From positions 298,893,456 to 298,957,455 of the forward strand of contig CM060922.1 in assembly GCA_030737875.1 (NCBI GenBank): a DNA stretch of 64,000 nt, in the 5' to 3' direction. Below the pieces are notes generated by a model that was not told the origin of the DNA, ran no database searches, and worked only from the letters and a program-made list of their open reading frames with translations. This DNA comes from Allium sativum. Lineage: Eukaryota > Streptophyta > Magnoliopsida > Asparagales > Amaryllidaceae. Each line of letters starts with the position of its first letter. Within the stretch, counting starts at the first letter, position 1. The translations under genes were made by a program, and so were the position numbers. Of the stretch, positions 53,967 to 64,000 are shown piece by piece.

Positions 53967-56714
53967 TGTTCCGGCCAATCAGTGCTGGAACAGAATTTCT
54001 ACTTTTCATATCACCATGAACATGTCTCATACAAACAATTGTATCACATCTGAATCTGTGCAAGGAGCCTCACTACAGGTTCACTCAGAGTAACATACAT
54101 CAGTGGAAATAACAAATATGTATAGTGGATAGTAATTCATCAGCCTCTAGCTCGTCGTTACTCAGCAGCATCATCCTCATCAAGATCTACCACCTATCAC
54201 CTAGTCTGATCACCCACAACATGGATGAAAAACCCAAGCTTATGAGAGGGAAACATTAACCTTGAATCAGACAATAGTCTTAATGAACGATAAAACAACT
54301 ATCAACATCATCAATAAATTATATGGAAAATAGGCAGTTCAATCATCTGATCTACCAACACATCAAAAGAGGAGAATCCCCAATCCCACTTCTCTTCCAT
54401 AAACTACAATGATGATCTTCCTAGAGAATTTGAGAATAAACAAATAGTAACATTCATAACAACCAATTATCAAGCATGGACCACTCTAACCAAGTTTAAT
54501 ACCTCATAAGCAAAAATTTCGATGGCCTAAACCAACATAAGATAAGCATCCAAGAAATATCTCACTCAACTTCAAAAAATCCACACAAAATAATACAAGC
54601 AAACCATAACATCTATGAACCTGGCTACAACTATCTGCCTTGCCTTGAATCCATTATTTATCATATGATTGGCCTATCCTTCCATCCGTCAAGGGCTAAT
54701 GGTAATCCTAGTTCTAACAAAACTCCGTATGCCATCATGACTCGTATATAGGCCAATCGTGACTTCCTAGGGTATTTGGATAATCACCTAGTCTTTTGAG
54801 TGCCCCCATTTTACCCCTACTTTGAGTCCGCTAGAACCTCCGACTAACGATGATCCCTCCGCACTTCAGTTCCAGTCATCCACCTTGACGACTATATTAA
54901 TAATCTCAAGAACCTTCTCGAGCAAACCATTATCCACGAGCTTAAACCACCCTTTTGAGTCATCATCATAACCTCGTTGCATCATCCCACGATTAAGGAT
55001 TACATAATCATGCATCGAATATTCCACTTGAATTCACATTGAAGTTTTTCCCATCGTTGAACCACCAAAAATCAACATCATTTGATCAATGTGTAATGGG
55101 TCGTTCATAACCTATCATATGGGTGATGCATCGATCCATCCAATGGATCTCACCCCACTGGATTGTCCTTGACCCAACCTGGACCTACATCCATCACGAC
55201 CGACCAAAGTCCAATAGACTATCTTCGACTGATCCATCACCAAGCCGACCCATTACTTTTCGTCTCAATATCGGCCGATCCATGCACATCATGAACAATC
55301 CATCAAGCCACCAACCCGATCCATCATAAGGCCTTGTCCATTATTATACAACGTTGCAGACGACCCGATCCATGTTACGAATGACCAGAGTTCACACATG
55401 GTTCATCATTCAAACCGATCCACGCACGTGCGATCCAACTCTGGCCGACCCATTCCAAATTCATGCGATCTGATCCATCCACCCACGCGATCTAACTCCC
55501 CAACATGTCTTCGACCCGACATGCTCAATCAAAGAAGGACAACCTGATCCATCCTATGGGTCATGACCAACCCATACCTTGCGACTTATCGAAACGTTGG
55601 AGTTTGGAGCCCAAATTTTTTAGAATTCCTTGAATCCTCCTCTGGATCTTCTCCGCCAAGTTTCGTCGGATTCCAATTGGCCGAACCTCCAATTTTCTCC
55701 AACTAACCAATATAAGGTTCAACATGAGTATCTATGCACACAATTCATCCAAATCATCCGATTTCGACCAAACAATCAACATCACAAAAAACATCAACAT
55801 ACAATCATTTGACCAATAAATAACCATCATACAATCATATGAAATTCACTATATCATGATAAAACGATAAACGAACTGATAATTGGATCTAAACTTGCAT
55901 AGACACATGATTTTAATGTTAACATATGAATTAACCATTATAACTTGCTAGATTTGATCCTATGGTGTGATCTGAATTCAAAATATACTAACATTGATTA
56001 GATCTAGGTGAATATAACTTGTATGGATGAAATTAAGATCAAACAAACCCCATATACTCGATTGAATCCATGTGAGAGACGCTTATCACTTACCAAATCC
56101 ACAAAATAGCTACAAATCAACAATCTCTAATTTCGAAGAGCAAATAACGGCCTCAGAATCAACTCAACTGACACGAACTAGCCTTTCTCAGTGTTGATCT
56201 TCAGTCCTCGTTCGCAAATCCATGAATTGAAATGAAGTGGAGGTGCATTTAATTGGGTAGGAGAATCACAAATACCCAACCAAATGAGAAATAAGGAGGA
56301 TAAACAATTCTCTTTACCCTTACCCTCCTACTTATAGCCAACAACCCCTAGCCTTAATGAGCCTCGTTAATCACCCCACTAATGACTAATTAGTCTATCC
56401 AGAAAATTAGTAGTACTAAAACTGCAATTTCTCCCAAATCGCTCAGCCAAATTCTTAATGTGACCACTCTACGAAATTGGAAACACCATTTTTGATTCGA
56501 TCAGATCGATCCCGGCTCTCGATTCCATCCCATTCAAAAGTTATCCGCTAAACAAAATTAACAGGGGCAAAATGGTCGCAAAAAACTAGTAAAAATCATG
56601 AACACATTCACATCCCCATGAATAACATATCAAAAGGTGAGAATGATCCGACCCCTGGAGAATTAAATAAAAATATTTTACAATCCTTTGATACATAAAA
56701 TGTAGGTCGTTACA
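53967..56714 (-). mobile_element. Minus-strand Ty3/gypsy-type LTR, related to 60,300-62,851
   Basis: The right end on + reads GTAGGTCGTTACA (LTR start TGTAACGACC). From there leftward it aligns by eye with the LTR piece at 59,219-60,299 through the first ~700 bp, including ATTTTGCCCCT, AACTTTTGA, a TATA box (56,327-56,336) and donor GTAAGT (56,093-56,088). A GATCC-rich stretch lies at 55,120-55,560. The left end is uncertain (TGTTCCGGCC at 53,967 is a candidate) and no target duplication was found. Confidence 0.6.
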
Positions 56715-57620
56715 TCTCCGGGCTGCAAAAGGAAGTTGCCCCTGTCATGTCCAAGTGACACAAGGTCACGAACACTCAGGAACCAGTGGGGGCGGTGCTG
56801 ATGATGAGGAGATTGTCACTAGAGATGAGGTCTTCCACTCACTTCCGTTCTATCTACAAATGTTGAGACGAGGACAGAAGTGCCACCCGGACCAGCTTAT
56901 CAAGTAACTGCCTATGCAGCCACTGCGACACTAGAAATGGAGAGCCACCGAACAAGCTTCTACTTGAAGTTACGTCATCTTGGTCTAGCGGCGCAAGTAC
57001 GGAAAGCTTATCGCTTACTGTTTGGGAGATCACTTCTTTGAGCGGACCGATATCTGATCTGTTGTGAGAACACTTTGGACATACATTCATAAACACTGCA
57101 TAACACATCATTTGTTTGTGTGCGTAGGGCGTTCAAGTCTAACCTTGAGTTTGTTTTGTGCATGTGAAATGGTCCGAGATGTTGATAGGTGTCGAGGTCG
57201 AGGATCTGGGGTCTACCAACAGTAGGGGCGCGGGCTCATAAGGAATTTTAGGAGAGACACCGACTTGTTTAATGAAACCCTACACTCTAACGACTGTGGC
57301 AGTGAGCGTCATCACAGGGATCGATGTCCACATTCAGAATTCCTCCGCCCATCACTAGGTTATCCGTCATAGATTGGACATAACGAGCATCAGGAAGCCA
57401 TCATCGATAATCCTCTTTTATATTCCACCCTCAGTGCCTGTGACCACTTTCAAAGGAAAGGAGTTGGTGCCTACGGATAAAAGAAAAACATGAGTGTCGA
57501 AGAAGGGGACTTGGTTACCCGATATGCTCGAGATTCCGGAGCTCACCCCTTAACAGAAGAAGGTGACCTTGAGGAAGGAGTTCTACGGGTTTTACTTTGA
57601 TGTGCTAAACGTTAAGGATT
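56715..57620. other. Unassigned, possibly continuation of the interrupted Gag-like relic
   Basis: Moderate GC with no stable frame. The composition resembles decayed coding DNA, but I recognise no motif. Confidence 0.3.
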
Positions 57621-57639
57621 GCGAAATGCGAATCTTAAG

Positions 57640-58883
57640 GAAAAATAAACACTAGAGGGAGGGGTGAATAGTGTTTTTGATGAATTTATGAAAATCTTAA
57701 ACTTAAATGATCTACTATATGAATCACACACACCGGAGATGATCACAAACACAGAATCAAACACAAAAAAAGAAATAGATAAATATAAAAATGCAGAAAA
57801 GGAAAGAATACACCAGATTTTATACTGGTTCAGATTACTCCTACGTCTAGTCCCACATAACATTGGATTGCGCAGAGTTTTATTTTTACCAATATCCAAT
57901 TACAACCTCTTGATTTCACGGCTACAAGGTTAACACTGCTCTAAACACCCTTAATTTTACGGCTACAAGGTTAACACCGCTCCCTTTCCTTGATTTCAAG
58001 GCTACAAGGAACACACCCATTCCCAAAAAATTCCCAAATGGTTACAACGATCCTATAACTTTTCAATATCACTTCCAAATTGATAATAATAGACAGAGAT
58101 TGAAAAGAGATGAAGTTTTATATAATTTGAGTAGAAATCAGCAAATTATAAGTGTAAAAGTAAAGAAAATGATGTATTTTATTGGTGGTATGAAAAAGGG
58201 TGAAGATGGATAGAAGAACTACGAAAAAAATTGAAACCAACCCTTATTTATAATGTTTTAATGGTTGCAACGTTTCAGAAATGTTACATATAGTTAAAAG
58301 ACATTTCCTTTGGAAATTGAGAAAATGACAGTTGACAATTGTATGTCGACATAGCTATTTATGTATGTCAACATATGTATAGTATATTTATTTTTTAAAA
58401 TTATTTTTCAAGTTTTTAAACATGTATACTATTCTAGAAATTCTTAAATCAAAACTTAGTAACATAAATAAATATTCTAAAGTGTAAGATCATATATAAT
58501 CATAACAATATATTATATATTCATATTTATAAAGTTACGAGATTTAAAACTATATAACTATATATAAAAAAACTTATATATATTAAAAATATTATAAACA
58601 TATATGTTTGAAACCATATGAAAGATAATAATCTGAAATCATTTAAAAAATAATTCGAAATCAGGATTTGAATTTTGAGAACATAATTTGAAAAAGATAA
58701 TTTGAACTTAGAGTTGTATTCAGAGTCTTATATATAAACTAGACTCTATTACTGTATTTTTCTTGAACTTTTGAAATCTTGATTTCTTGATAAATCAGGT
58801 TTCTTGAATCTCTTCTGAATCCTTAATCTCTTGAAACTCTAATACTGTACAATCTTTAGTATTTTAGTCTTGTATGTAAACCT

Positions 58884-58925
<42 letters not shown>

Positions 58926-58997
58926 AGAGATGTTAGTATATATTTTATAATGATAATTGAAATAAGGTTGTTGTCATCAAAACTCCATTCTCCAACA
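57640..58997 (-). mobile_element. SIRE/Maximus-like Copia LTR fragment
   Basis: The left side has CACTAGAGGGAGGGGTGAATAG, the phrase typical of the 3' part of these Copia LTRs. The right end reads CATTCTCCAACA followed by ATCTCCCCC, which on the minus strand is a polypurine tract then the LTR start TGTTGGAGAATGG. A (TA)n run lies at 58,887-58,922. The 89- and 95-codon frames are LTR noise. Confidence 0.65.
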
Positions 58998-59218
58998 ATC
59001 TCCCCCTTTTTTGATGACGACAACCTTGATTTATAAAATATTCATACTATTCATACCTATTGATACATTTTGATCTGGTCCTTCTATTACTCCCATTTAA
59101 CCATGAATCATACGTACTCCCCCTTAAACTAAGCCTAACTAATTCTTATTTTATAGTTTCTTCCCCTTTGTTATCAGCAAAAACAAATTCTAAATATAAT
59201 CCCCCTAAACCTATAATA
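58998..59218 (-). mobile_element. 3' internal end of the Copia fragment
   Basis: On the minus strand, GTTGTCGTCATCAAAAAAGG then GGGAGA leads into the LTR, with several further AGGGGGA runs. Non-coding; truncated at 59,218 where another LTR begins. Confidence 0.6.
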
Positions 59219-60299
59219 TATAACAGCCCGCAATTTACGAGTTAGAGGATCGTAAAATATTTTTAATTTATTCCCCGAGGGTTGGATCATTCTCATATTT
59301 TAATATGTTGTTTATGGGGACGTGAGACATGTCCATAATTTTTACCAATTTTGCTCATGACCATTTTGCCCCTATCAGTTTTGTACAGGGCATAACTTTT
59401 GACTTCGGTCGAATCAGGTGTGGAGACCTATGCCATTGGAAAGAAAATGATGATTGACATTCCATAGAGTGGTTACATTAAAGATTTGGCTCAACGGTTT
59501 GGGAGGAATCGTTGTTTTAAGGTTTGACAGTTGGCTGTCCAGGTTTACAAAGCCATAATGGGCTGATTTGGAGATGCCCATTAGTGGGCTAATAGAAGCT
59601 ATAAATAGGGGGTGGAAGGTATGGGAAATAGTTTACTTTCCTCATTCTCTCATTTGGAAGAGCCAAGGGAGCCTCCATTCTTCCGTTCCTTCATCCTTTC
59701 CACCATTGAAGCTTGGAGAATCAAAGATCTACACCATTTAAAGTTATATCTACATCGAGAGGAGGTAGATTTCATCAAATAGAGCGGATTGAAGCAAGAT
59801 CTCCACTGTCCGGATTCATATTCCATCATTTCTAACCTAGATCGAAGGATCAGCGAGTGATATGCATCTCTCACATGGATTCAATCAAGTGTATGTGTGC
59901 TAGATCATGTTTATCATCAAATTCAAGTGTTTCCTCATAGATCTACACCATGGTAAGTCCATTTTCATATGAATCACCATAGGACCTAATTTAGCAATTT
60001 TAAACAGGTAATTCCTATGCTACTTTATATGTTTGTGCAAGTTAGATCCATAATTTTAGTTCATTTACATATTTATCATGATTTTGTGATATATTGATGG
60101 AAATTGTTATTGTTGGGTTATTAGTGGTTTCATAATGTGTTCATGGGTATATTGGATCCATTGGATGAATTGAGTTCGTCGAAATAATTGATCAATGAAG
60201 TTTTAGTTGAATTTTGCTTCGAAATGAAGTGGATTGGATTTGGATAAGTCAGTCAATGCATGTCTTTGGGAAGAAGCTAGGCTCGAATCGGTCGGTCGG
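59219..60299 (+). mobile_element. Truncated Ty3/gypsy LTR (promoter half)
   Basis: Starts TATAACAGCCCGC (a changed TGTAACAGCCC). It is homologous to 56,714 leftward: GGATCATTCTCA, ATTTTGCCCCT and the TATA box CTATAAATAG (59,599-59,608), then donor ATG/GTAAGT (59,953). It is cut at 60,299 by insertion of the next LTR. Confidence 0.65.
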
Positions 60300-60944
60300 T
60301 GTAACGACCCGTATTCTACGCATCATGGGATCGTAGAATATTTATTTCTTTCACATATGAGGTCGTACGGTCATGTAACTTTGGGAGATGACTATTGGGG
60401 TCATTTCCCATGTTCATGATTTTTGTCGATTTTTAAATGACCGTTTTGCCCCTAGTTGGTACTGTTTTGGCCATAACTTTTGACTGGAAAGGAATTTTGA
60501 CTTGAAACCACTTCCATTGGATCCGAATGATGGTTTCTCTTTCCGTAGAGTGGTCATAATAGCCAAACGGACATACCGTTTGGGAGATATGGCTGAATTA
60601 AGGTTTAAAGGGTTAATTTCAGCTAATTGGGCTTAACCGGGTGATTAGCAGCTAGGCCCATTGGGTAATTTCGGATTTGGGAGTATTTAAGGGCTGCTAG
60701 GGTTTGGATTTCGGTTTTAGACTCATTTTTCCAGCCGCCACTTAGTTTCTTCACCCTAGTCATGGCCTCCACCTTCTAATTTCATCCCAAATCACCTTCT
60801 AATCACTTTCTAATCAAGTTTTGGCCTAATCTACATCAAATCAAGGCGGATTAGCATCAAATCAAGATAGGAGCTGCTGCTAAGCATTGGAATTCATCCC
60901 AAACAGAGAATCATTTCAGATCTATAGTTTACTTTGTGGCAAAG

Positions 60945-62292
60945 GTGAGTGATTTGCATTATTTTTCACTAATTACGGCTAATTATCGAAGATTAGCGAA
61001 ATTATGGCTCAGAAAATTCTAGAAAAATTCCTAGAATTCTAAAACACCGTTTTATGCCTCTGATATGAATTTGGGTTAATTTCGACTAATTTTGCAAATC
61101 CCGGAATTTGGGGGATTAAGGGGTAATTAGTGATAATTAGCGAATTTATGCATGTTAAAAATCTGGAAAAATGTTCAGAAATTCTGAAATATTGTTTTAG
61201 ACCTCTGTTAGAAGTTTGGTTCAATTTGGTTAAGATTTGCTAACCTTATTGTTAGATTTGCTTAAGTATGCATAAGGGAAAATATGGGGTATTGGCTATG
61301 TTTGATCCATTTTACATGCTATGATTTATGTTTTGGTGTTTGTGGTCGATACTATATGTTGCTATGACTGTATGGTATGCTTTGTGATTGTTTAGAAGTG
61401 TTAGTTTGGTCAAAAACGCCGTCGAATGGCGAAAAACAGTCGCTGGAACGAAGTGCAGGAAATACCCCGGACCGGATCGCCCCTACCCCATGCGAACCGA
61501 TCCGATTGAAGCTCGCGCCACGAGACGACCCGATCCGCTCCACTTCGAAGGTCACGACCTGACCTAATGTCACGAGCCACTCCAAGCTCGACCGATACCA
61601 CGAATGGGTGAAGCACGATCCGATGATGGCGATCCGACCATTCGCGAAGGAGGACTACGAACCGAACCGAAGGGGGATGGTGACCACGAGTGCATCGCGA
61701 CCCGACCCGATGCAGCAGGCGCGATCCGAATGAGCTGAAGAATGGTGCGATCCGATCCGAGCTGACGTAACAGGCACGACCCGATCCGAGCGAAGGCAAT
61801 GACCACGATCCGCGAGTCGAGCTGATGCGAGGGGGCGAGTCACGAACCGAACCAGGAGGTTGCAAACTGAATGAAGACCGATCCGGAGGAGATGCTGACC
61901 AAAACCCGAGATGCAAAGGTAGTCCAAATGGAAGTTAGAGCTCAGGGTCCAGATGGGAACCAATGAGTTCACTTCATGGTTGGGCTTTGCTGCGGGACGT
62001 GTGCAAAGGGGTTGTCGGTATTCATAATTTTGGTTCACCACTGAGAGATGGATAGTGGGTTTGTAGTGATAGTTACACGGGATTGGATTCCGTCATGGCC
62101 CAAAGGATTAGAGGACCAAAGTAGTGGATATCGTACGCTTTACGCACTGAGTGAGGGATGTGAGGATGATTGTTATGTTTGATTGTTTGACACCACTATG
62201 ACATGCACACCCCCACCCCCGTTATCTTTACACCATTTGAAAGGGCACCTTAGAGTGTTGTACAGTATGTAGTGCTAACTCTTTGGTTGCAG
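60945..62292 (+). other. Predicted leader intron inside this LTR
   Basis: Donor AAAG/GTGAGT, branch CTAAC about 17 bp before the pyrimidine-rich TTTGGTTGCAG acceptor. The same donor position is seen in the related LTRs at 59,953 (+) and 56,093 (-). Confidence 0.42.
61440..61890 (+). repeat. CGATCCGA-rich degenerate repeat
   Basis: Many copies of CGATCCGA, CCCGATCC and GACCACGA at irregular spacing in GC-rich sequence. The minus-strand LTR has the related GATCCATCC-type stretch at 55,120-55,560. The 168-codon minus-strand frame over it (Arg/Ser/Gly rich) is an artefact of the repeat. Confidence 0.55.
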
Positions 62293-62851
62293 GTCCAGGT
62301 TCAGGTATGATTGGATTATACCTGTTATTATTATTTTTGATGCTTATCGCTCATACCAGGCTTTATGTCTGACCCAGAGTTTTATGTCTCCTCTTATTAC
62401 TCTGGGTGCTCACACGAGCAGACTAGAGACAGGTTATGGTTAGCTGGTGATGCGCGAGTAGCTGATTCGGAGGCGAGCAGGAGGCTTCCACGTATGATAT
62501 ATAGATATTCTCCCTGTGTCGTTGGTGGTCGCTACTTGGGCATTAGTAGTGTACCTCCTTTATCTTGCTTTTACTTTGAGACATTTTGAAAAGTTGTAAT
62601 AAGCTATATTTTGGATTTTCGCTGCTATGATGCTCAGTTCTGGTTTTTAGCTTATGCACTGTCTCTCCTGTTTTATGTCAAATATGTTATTATTATATTT
62701 TGTTCTATGCGCTGTGAGACATTCTACAGGTTCTTTGATTAGCCCATTCTCTTCTTTCTTTTCCTTCTAGGCGACCCGTTCCGTGCTAACTGGACATGTG
62801 TATAGCGCACTTTTGGAGTGAATGTCGGTTGGTGCGGGGCGGGCCGTCACA

Positions 62852-62866
62852 CTTGGTATCAGAGCA
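62852..62866 (+). promoter_or_regulatory. tRNA-Met primer binding site
   Basis: CTTGGTATCAGAGCA directly after the LTR end; same primer class as all other Ty3-type elements here. Confidence 0.9.
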
Positions 62867-63050
62867 CTAGGTTGCGTAGTTAACCTAGGGAAAGACTCTA
62901 GGGAGAGTTAGTACGTATATGAGAGCGCGTATTTGTGATTACTTTGGTTTTCAAAAGCTATATATATACTATTGGTAGTATGAGAATGAAGTTGTACTGC
63001 ACTAGCACCAATATGGGGTCGTTAATCGTTACCCCTTTTACAGATTAACG

Positions 63051-64000
63051 ATGAGCCGATATTCTAGAGGTGCTGGTAGAGGGACCAACCATGGGAATGC
63101 TCCTGACATGAGGACAATGTTCACTAACTTCATGAGAGACATGCTTAGAGATGTTCAGGGAGTAGTTCCCAATCCCGGAAATGGTGGTGGTCCAGTAGTG
63201 CAGGCGCCTAGGGTCGATTTCGCCAAGTTGTGCAAGGATTACACTAACCTTGGTGGGAAGCCGTTCCACGGAACGGAGTCGACCACAGATGTTAAGGATT
63301 GGTTGGATAGCTGTGATCGTATCTTCGACGACTTGGGTCTTGAGGATGCGATGAAGAGAAGGCTAGCATCTCGTCAGCTGCAAGGGCGAGCGATGAATTG
63401 TTGGAATGCCATTAGAACAGCTACTCCAGAAGATCAAGTTACTTGGAATCAGTTTAAGACTCGCTTTTGTGATAAGTTTATTCCAGCTGCTCATAAATCA
63501 GAACTGTTCAGGAAGTTCTTGGAGCTTAAGCAGAATGGTAGAGCAGTCTCGGAGTATATCGCTGAATTCGACACTTTATCGAAATATGGATGGTCCCTTA
63601 TCGATACAGTCGAAAAGAAGAACGAGAAGTTCATAACTGGCTTGGATGGGTACTTGGGGGAAAGACTTATAAACCATATCGATGAGACGTTCGAGTCTAT
63701 TGTAGGAAAGGCATTAAGGTCAGAGAGCCTTTTCCCTAAGTCGAAGGTCGAAGTTGCTACGGCATCTGCAGAGGAGCCAAAGCCGCAAGCAGGCGGTGAA
63801 GGCAAGAAGAATTCTCAGAACAAGAGGAAGCAGAACCTGACCAAGGATGGTCAGAATAAGAAAAATAAGAAAGATGGCGAATGCTTTAGTTGTGGCAAGA
63901 AGGGCCATTATGCCAGAGATTGTCGAGAAAAGCCTGGGGAAAGGAAGTGCTTTAACTGCGGCCAGGCGGGACATCACAAGGATGATTGCCCACAACCTCC
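63051..64000 (+). CDS. gag: Gag polyprotein, intact but cut by window edge
   Basis: The frame opens at ATG 63,051 ([11 protein letters not shown]) and is uninterrupted for 316 codons to the window edge. The capsid region lies at about residues 70-215: [39 protein letters not shown] and [12 protein letters not shown], the order of the retrotransposon Gag domain. A Lys-rich linker (about 255-275) leads to two CCHC zinc knuckles: [14 protein letters not shown] (278-291) and [14 protein letters not shown] (300-313). Gag forms the cytoplasmic particle and the knuckles bind the RNA genome. It lies 199 bp after the LTR. The lack of any stop or shift makes this the youngest-looking element here; protease and polymerase should follow outside the window. 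Confidence 0.9.
   Translation, partial: MSRYSRGAGRGTNHGNAPDMRTMFTNFMRDMLRDVQGVVPNPGNGGGPVVQAPRVDFAKLCKDYTNLGGKPFHGTESTTDVKDWLDSCDRIFDDLGLEDAMKRRLASRQLQGRAMNCWNAIRTATPEDQVTWNQFKTRFCDKFIPAAHKSELFRKFLELKQNGRAVSEYIAEFDTLSKYGWSLIDTVEKKNEKFITGLDGYLGERLINHIDETFESIVGKALRSESLFPKSKVEVATASAEEPKPQAGGEGKKNSQNKRKQNLTKDGQNKKNKKDGECFSCGKKGHYARDCREKPGERKCFNCGQAGHHKDDCPQP

Larger units (their letters stand above)
60300..62851 (+). mobile_element. 5' LTR of a Ty3/gypsy element (2,552 bp)
   Basis: Runs from TGTAACGACCCG to GGGCCGTCACA, directly followed by the primer site. The 5 bp before it are GTCGG; the matching copy would lie outside the window. TATA-like TATTTAAG at 60,684, donor G/GTGAGT at 60,945, a CGATCCGA-rich stretch (61,440-61,890), and acceptor TTGCAG/GT at 62,292 with branch-like CTAAC near 62,276. 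Confidence 0.85.

Noticed and set aside
53967..56714. Target duplication around the minus-strand LTR
   Set aside because: Bases after 56,714 are TCTCC, and no matching 5-mer sits at the candidate left end TATAA/TGTTCC, so the left border stays open.
61410..61916. 168-codon minus-strand frame
   Set aside because: Arg/Ser/Gly-rich translation of the CGATCCGA repeat inside an LTR; no domain.

Overview
The window looks like nuclear DNA of a flowering plant with a large, repeat-rich genome. The evidence is Ty3/gypsy chromoviruses primed by initiator tRNA-Met, a TRIM, a plant-type CACTA transposase relic, a SIRE/Maximus-like Copia fragment, and a plant Q-type zinc-finger gene (QALGGH motif). The species cannot be told from the sequence. 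There are no bacterial genes, and I saw no tRNA or rRNA gene. Only two reading frames look intact: a partial C2H2 zinc-finger gene running off the left edge (minus strand), and a Gag gene running off the right edge (plus strand). Nearly everything else is nested mobile DNA.

Layout. 1-278: zinc-finger gene with a TATA box. About 280-3,370: AT-rich spacer with a degenerate 54-bp satellite and microsatellites. 3,372-4,011 and 49,234-49,710: the two halves of a decayed CACTA (En/Spm) transposase gene. Between them lies one huge insertion, 4,012-49,228, bordered by the 5-bp target duplication GTACC. It is a minus-strand tandem array LTR-INT-LTR-INT-LTR-INT-LTR. Its LTRs are about 3.4 kb. Its three internal regions are about 3.1-3.2 kb, and all lack the same two blocks: the Gag capsid and most of RT plus RNase H.

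Three further elements sit inside the array. (1) A plus-strand Tekay/Del-like chromovirus (5,840-15,643) lies in the leftmost LTR; its 5' end is lost at a repaired junction. (2) A tandem TRIM with three LTRs and two internals (33,191-33,916, TSD TAAAG) lies in the rightmost LTR. (3) A non-coding large-LTR element (35,364-47,712, TSD AATTG), with LTRs of 6.5 and 4.8 kb around a 1.0-kb internal, lies in the same LTR.

Right of the CACTA relic are a 25-bp palindromic minisatellite region (50.3-52.5 kb), a decayed gene resembling plant gypsy-type putative transposase/Gag-like proteins (52.9-53.9 kb), a minus-strand LTR (about 54.0-56.7 kb), a Copia LTR fragment (57.6-59.2 kb), a truncated LTR (59.2-60.3 kb), and the 5' LTR plus intact partial gag of another Ty3/gypsy element (60,300-64,000).

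The elements share signals: LTRs starting TGTAACA or TGTAACG, a TTGGTATCAGAGC primer site, and, where visible, a GGGGAGA-type polypurine tract. This suggests the defective ones were moved by enzymes of related autonomous chromoviruses. Several LTR families also show a TATA box, a GTRAGT donor 160-350 bp later and, in those where I located one, a pyrimidine-CAG acceptor near the LTR end. That predicts a large leader intron inside the LTR.
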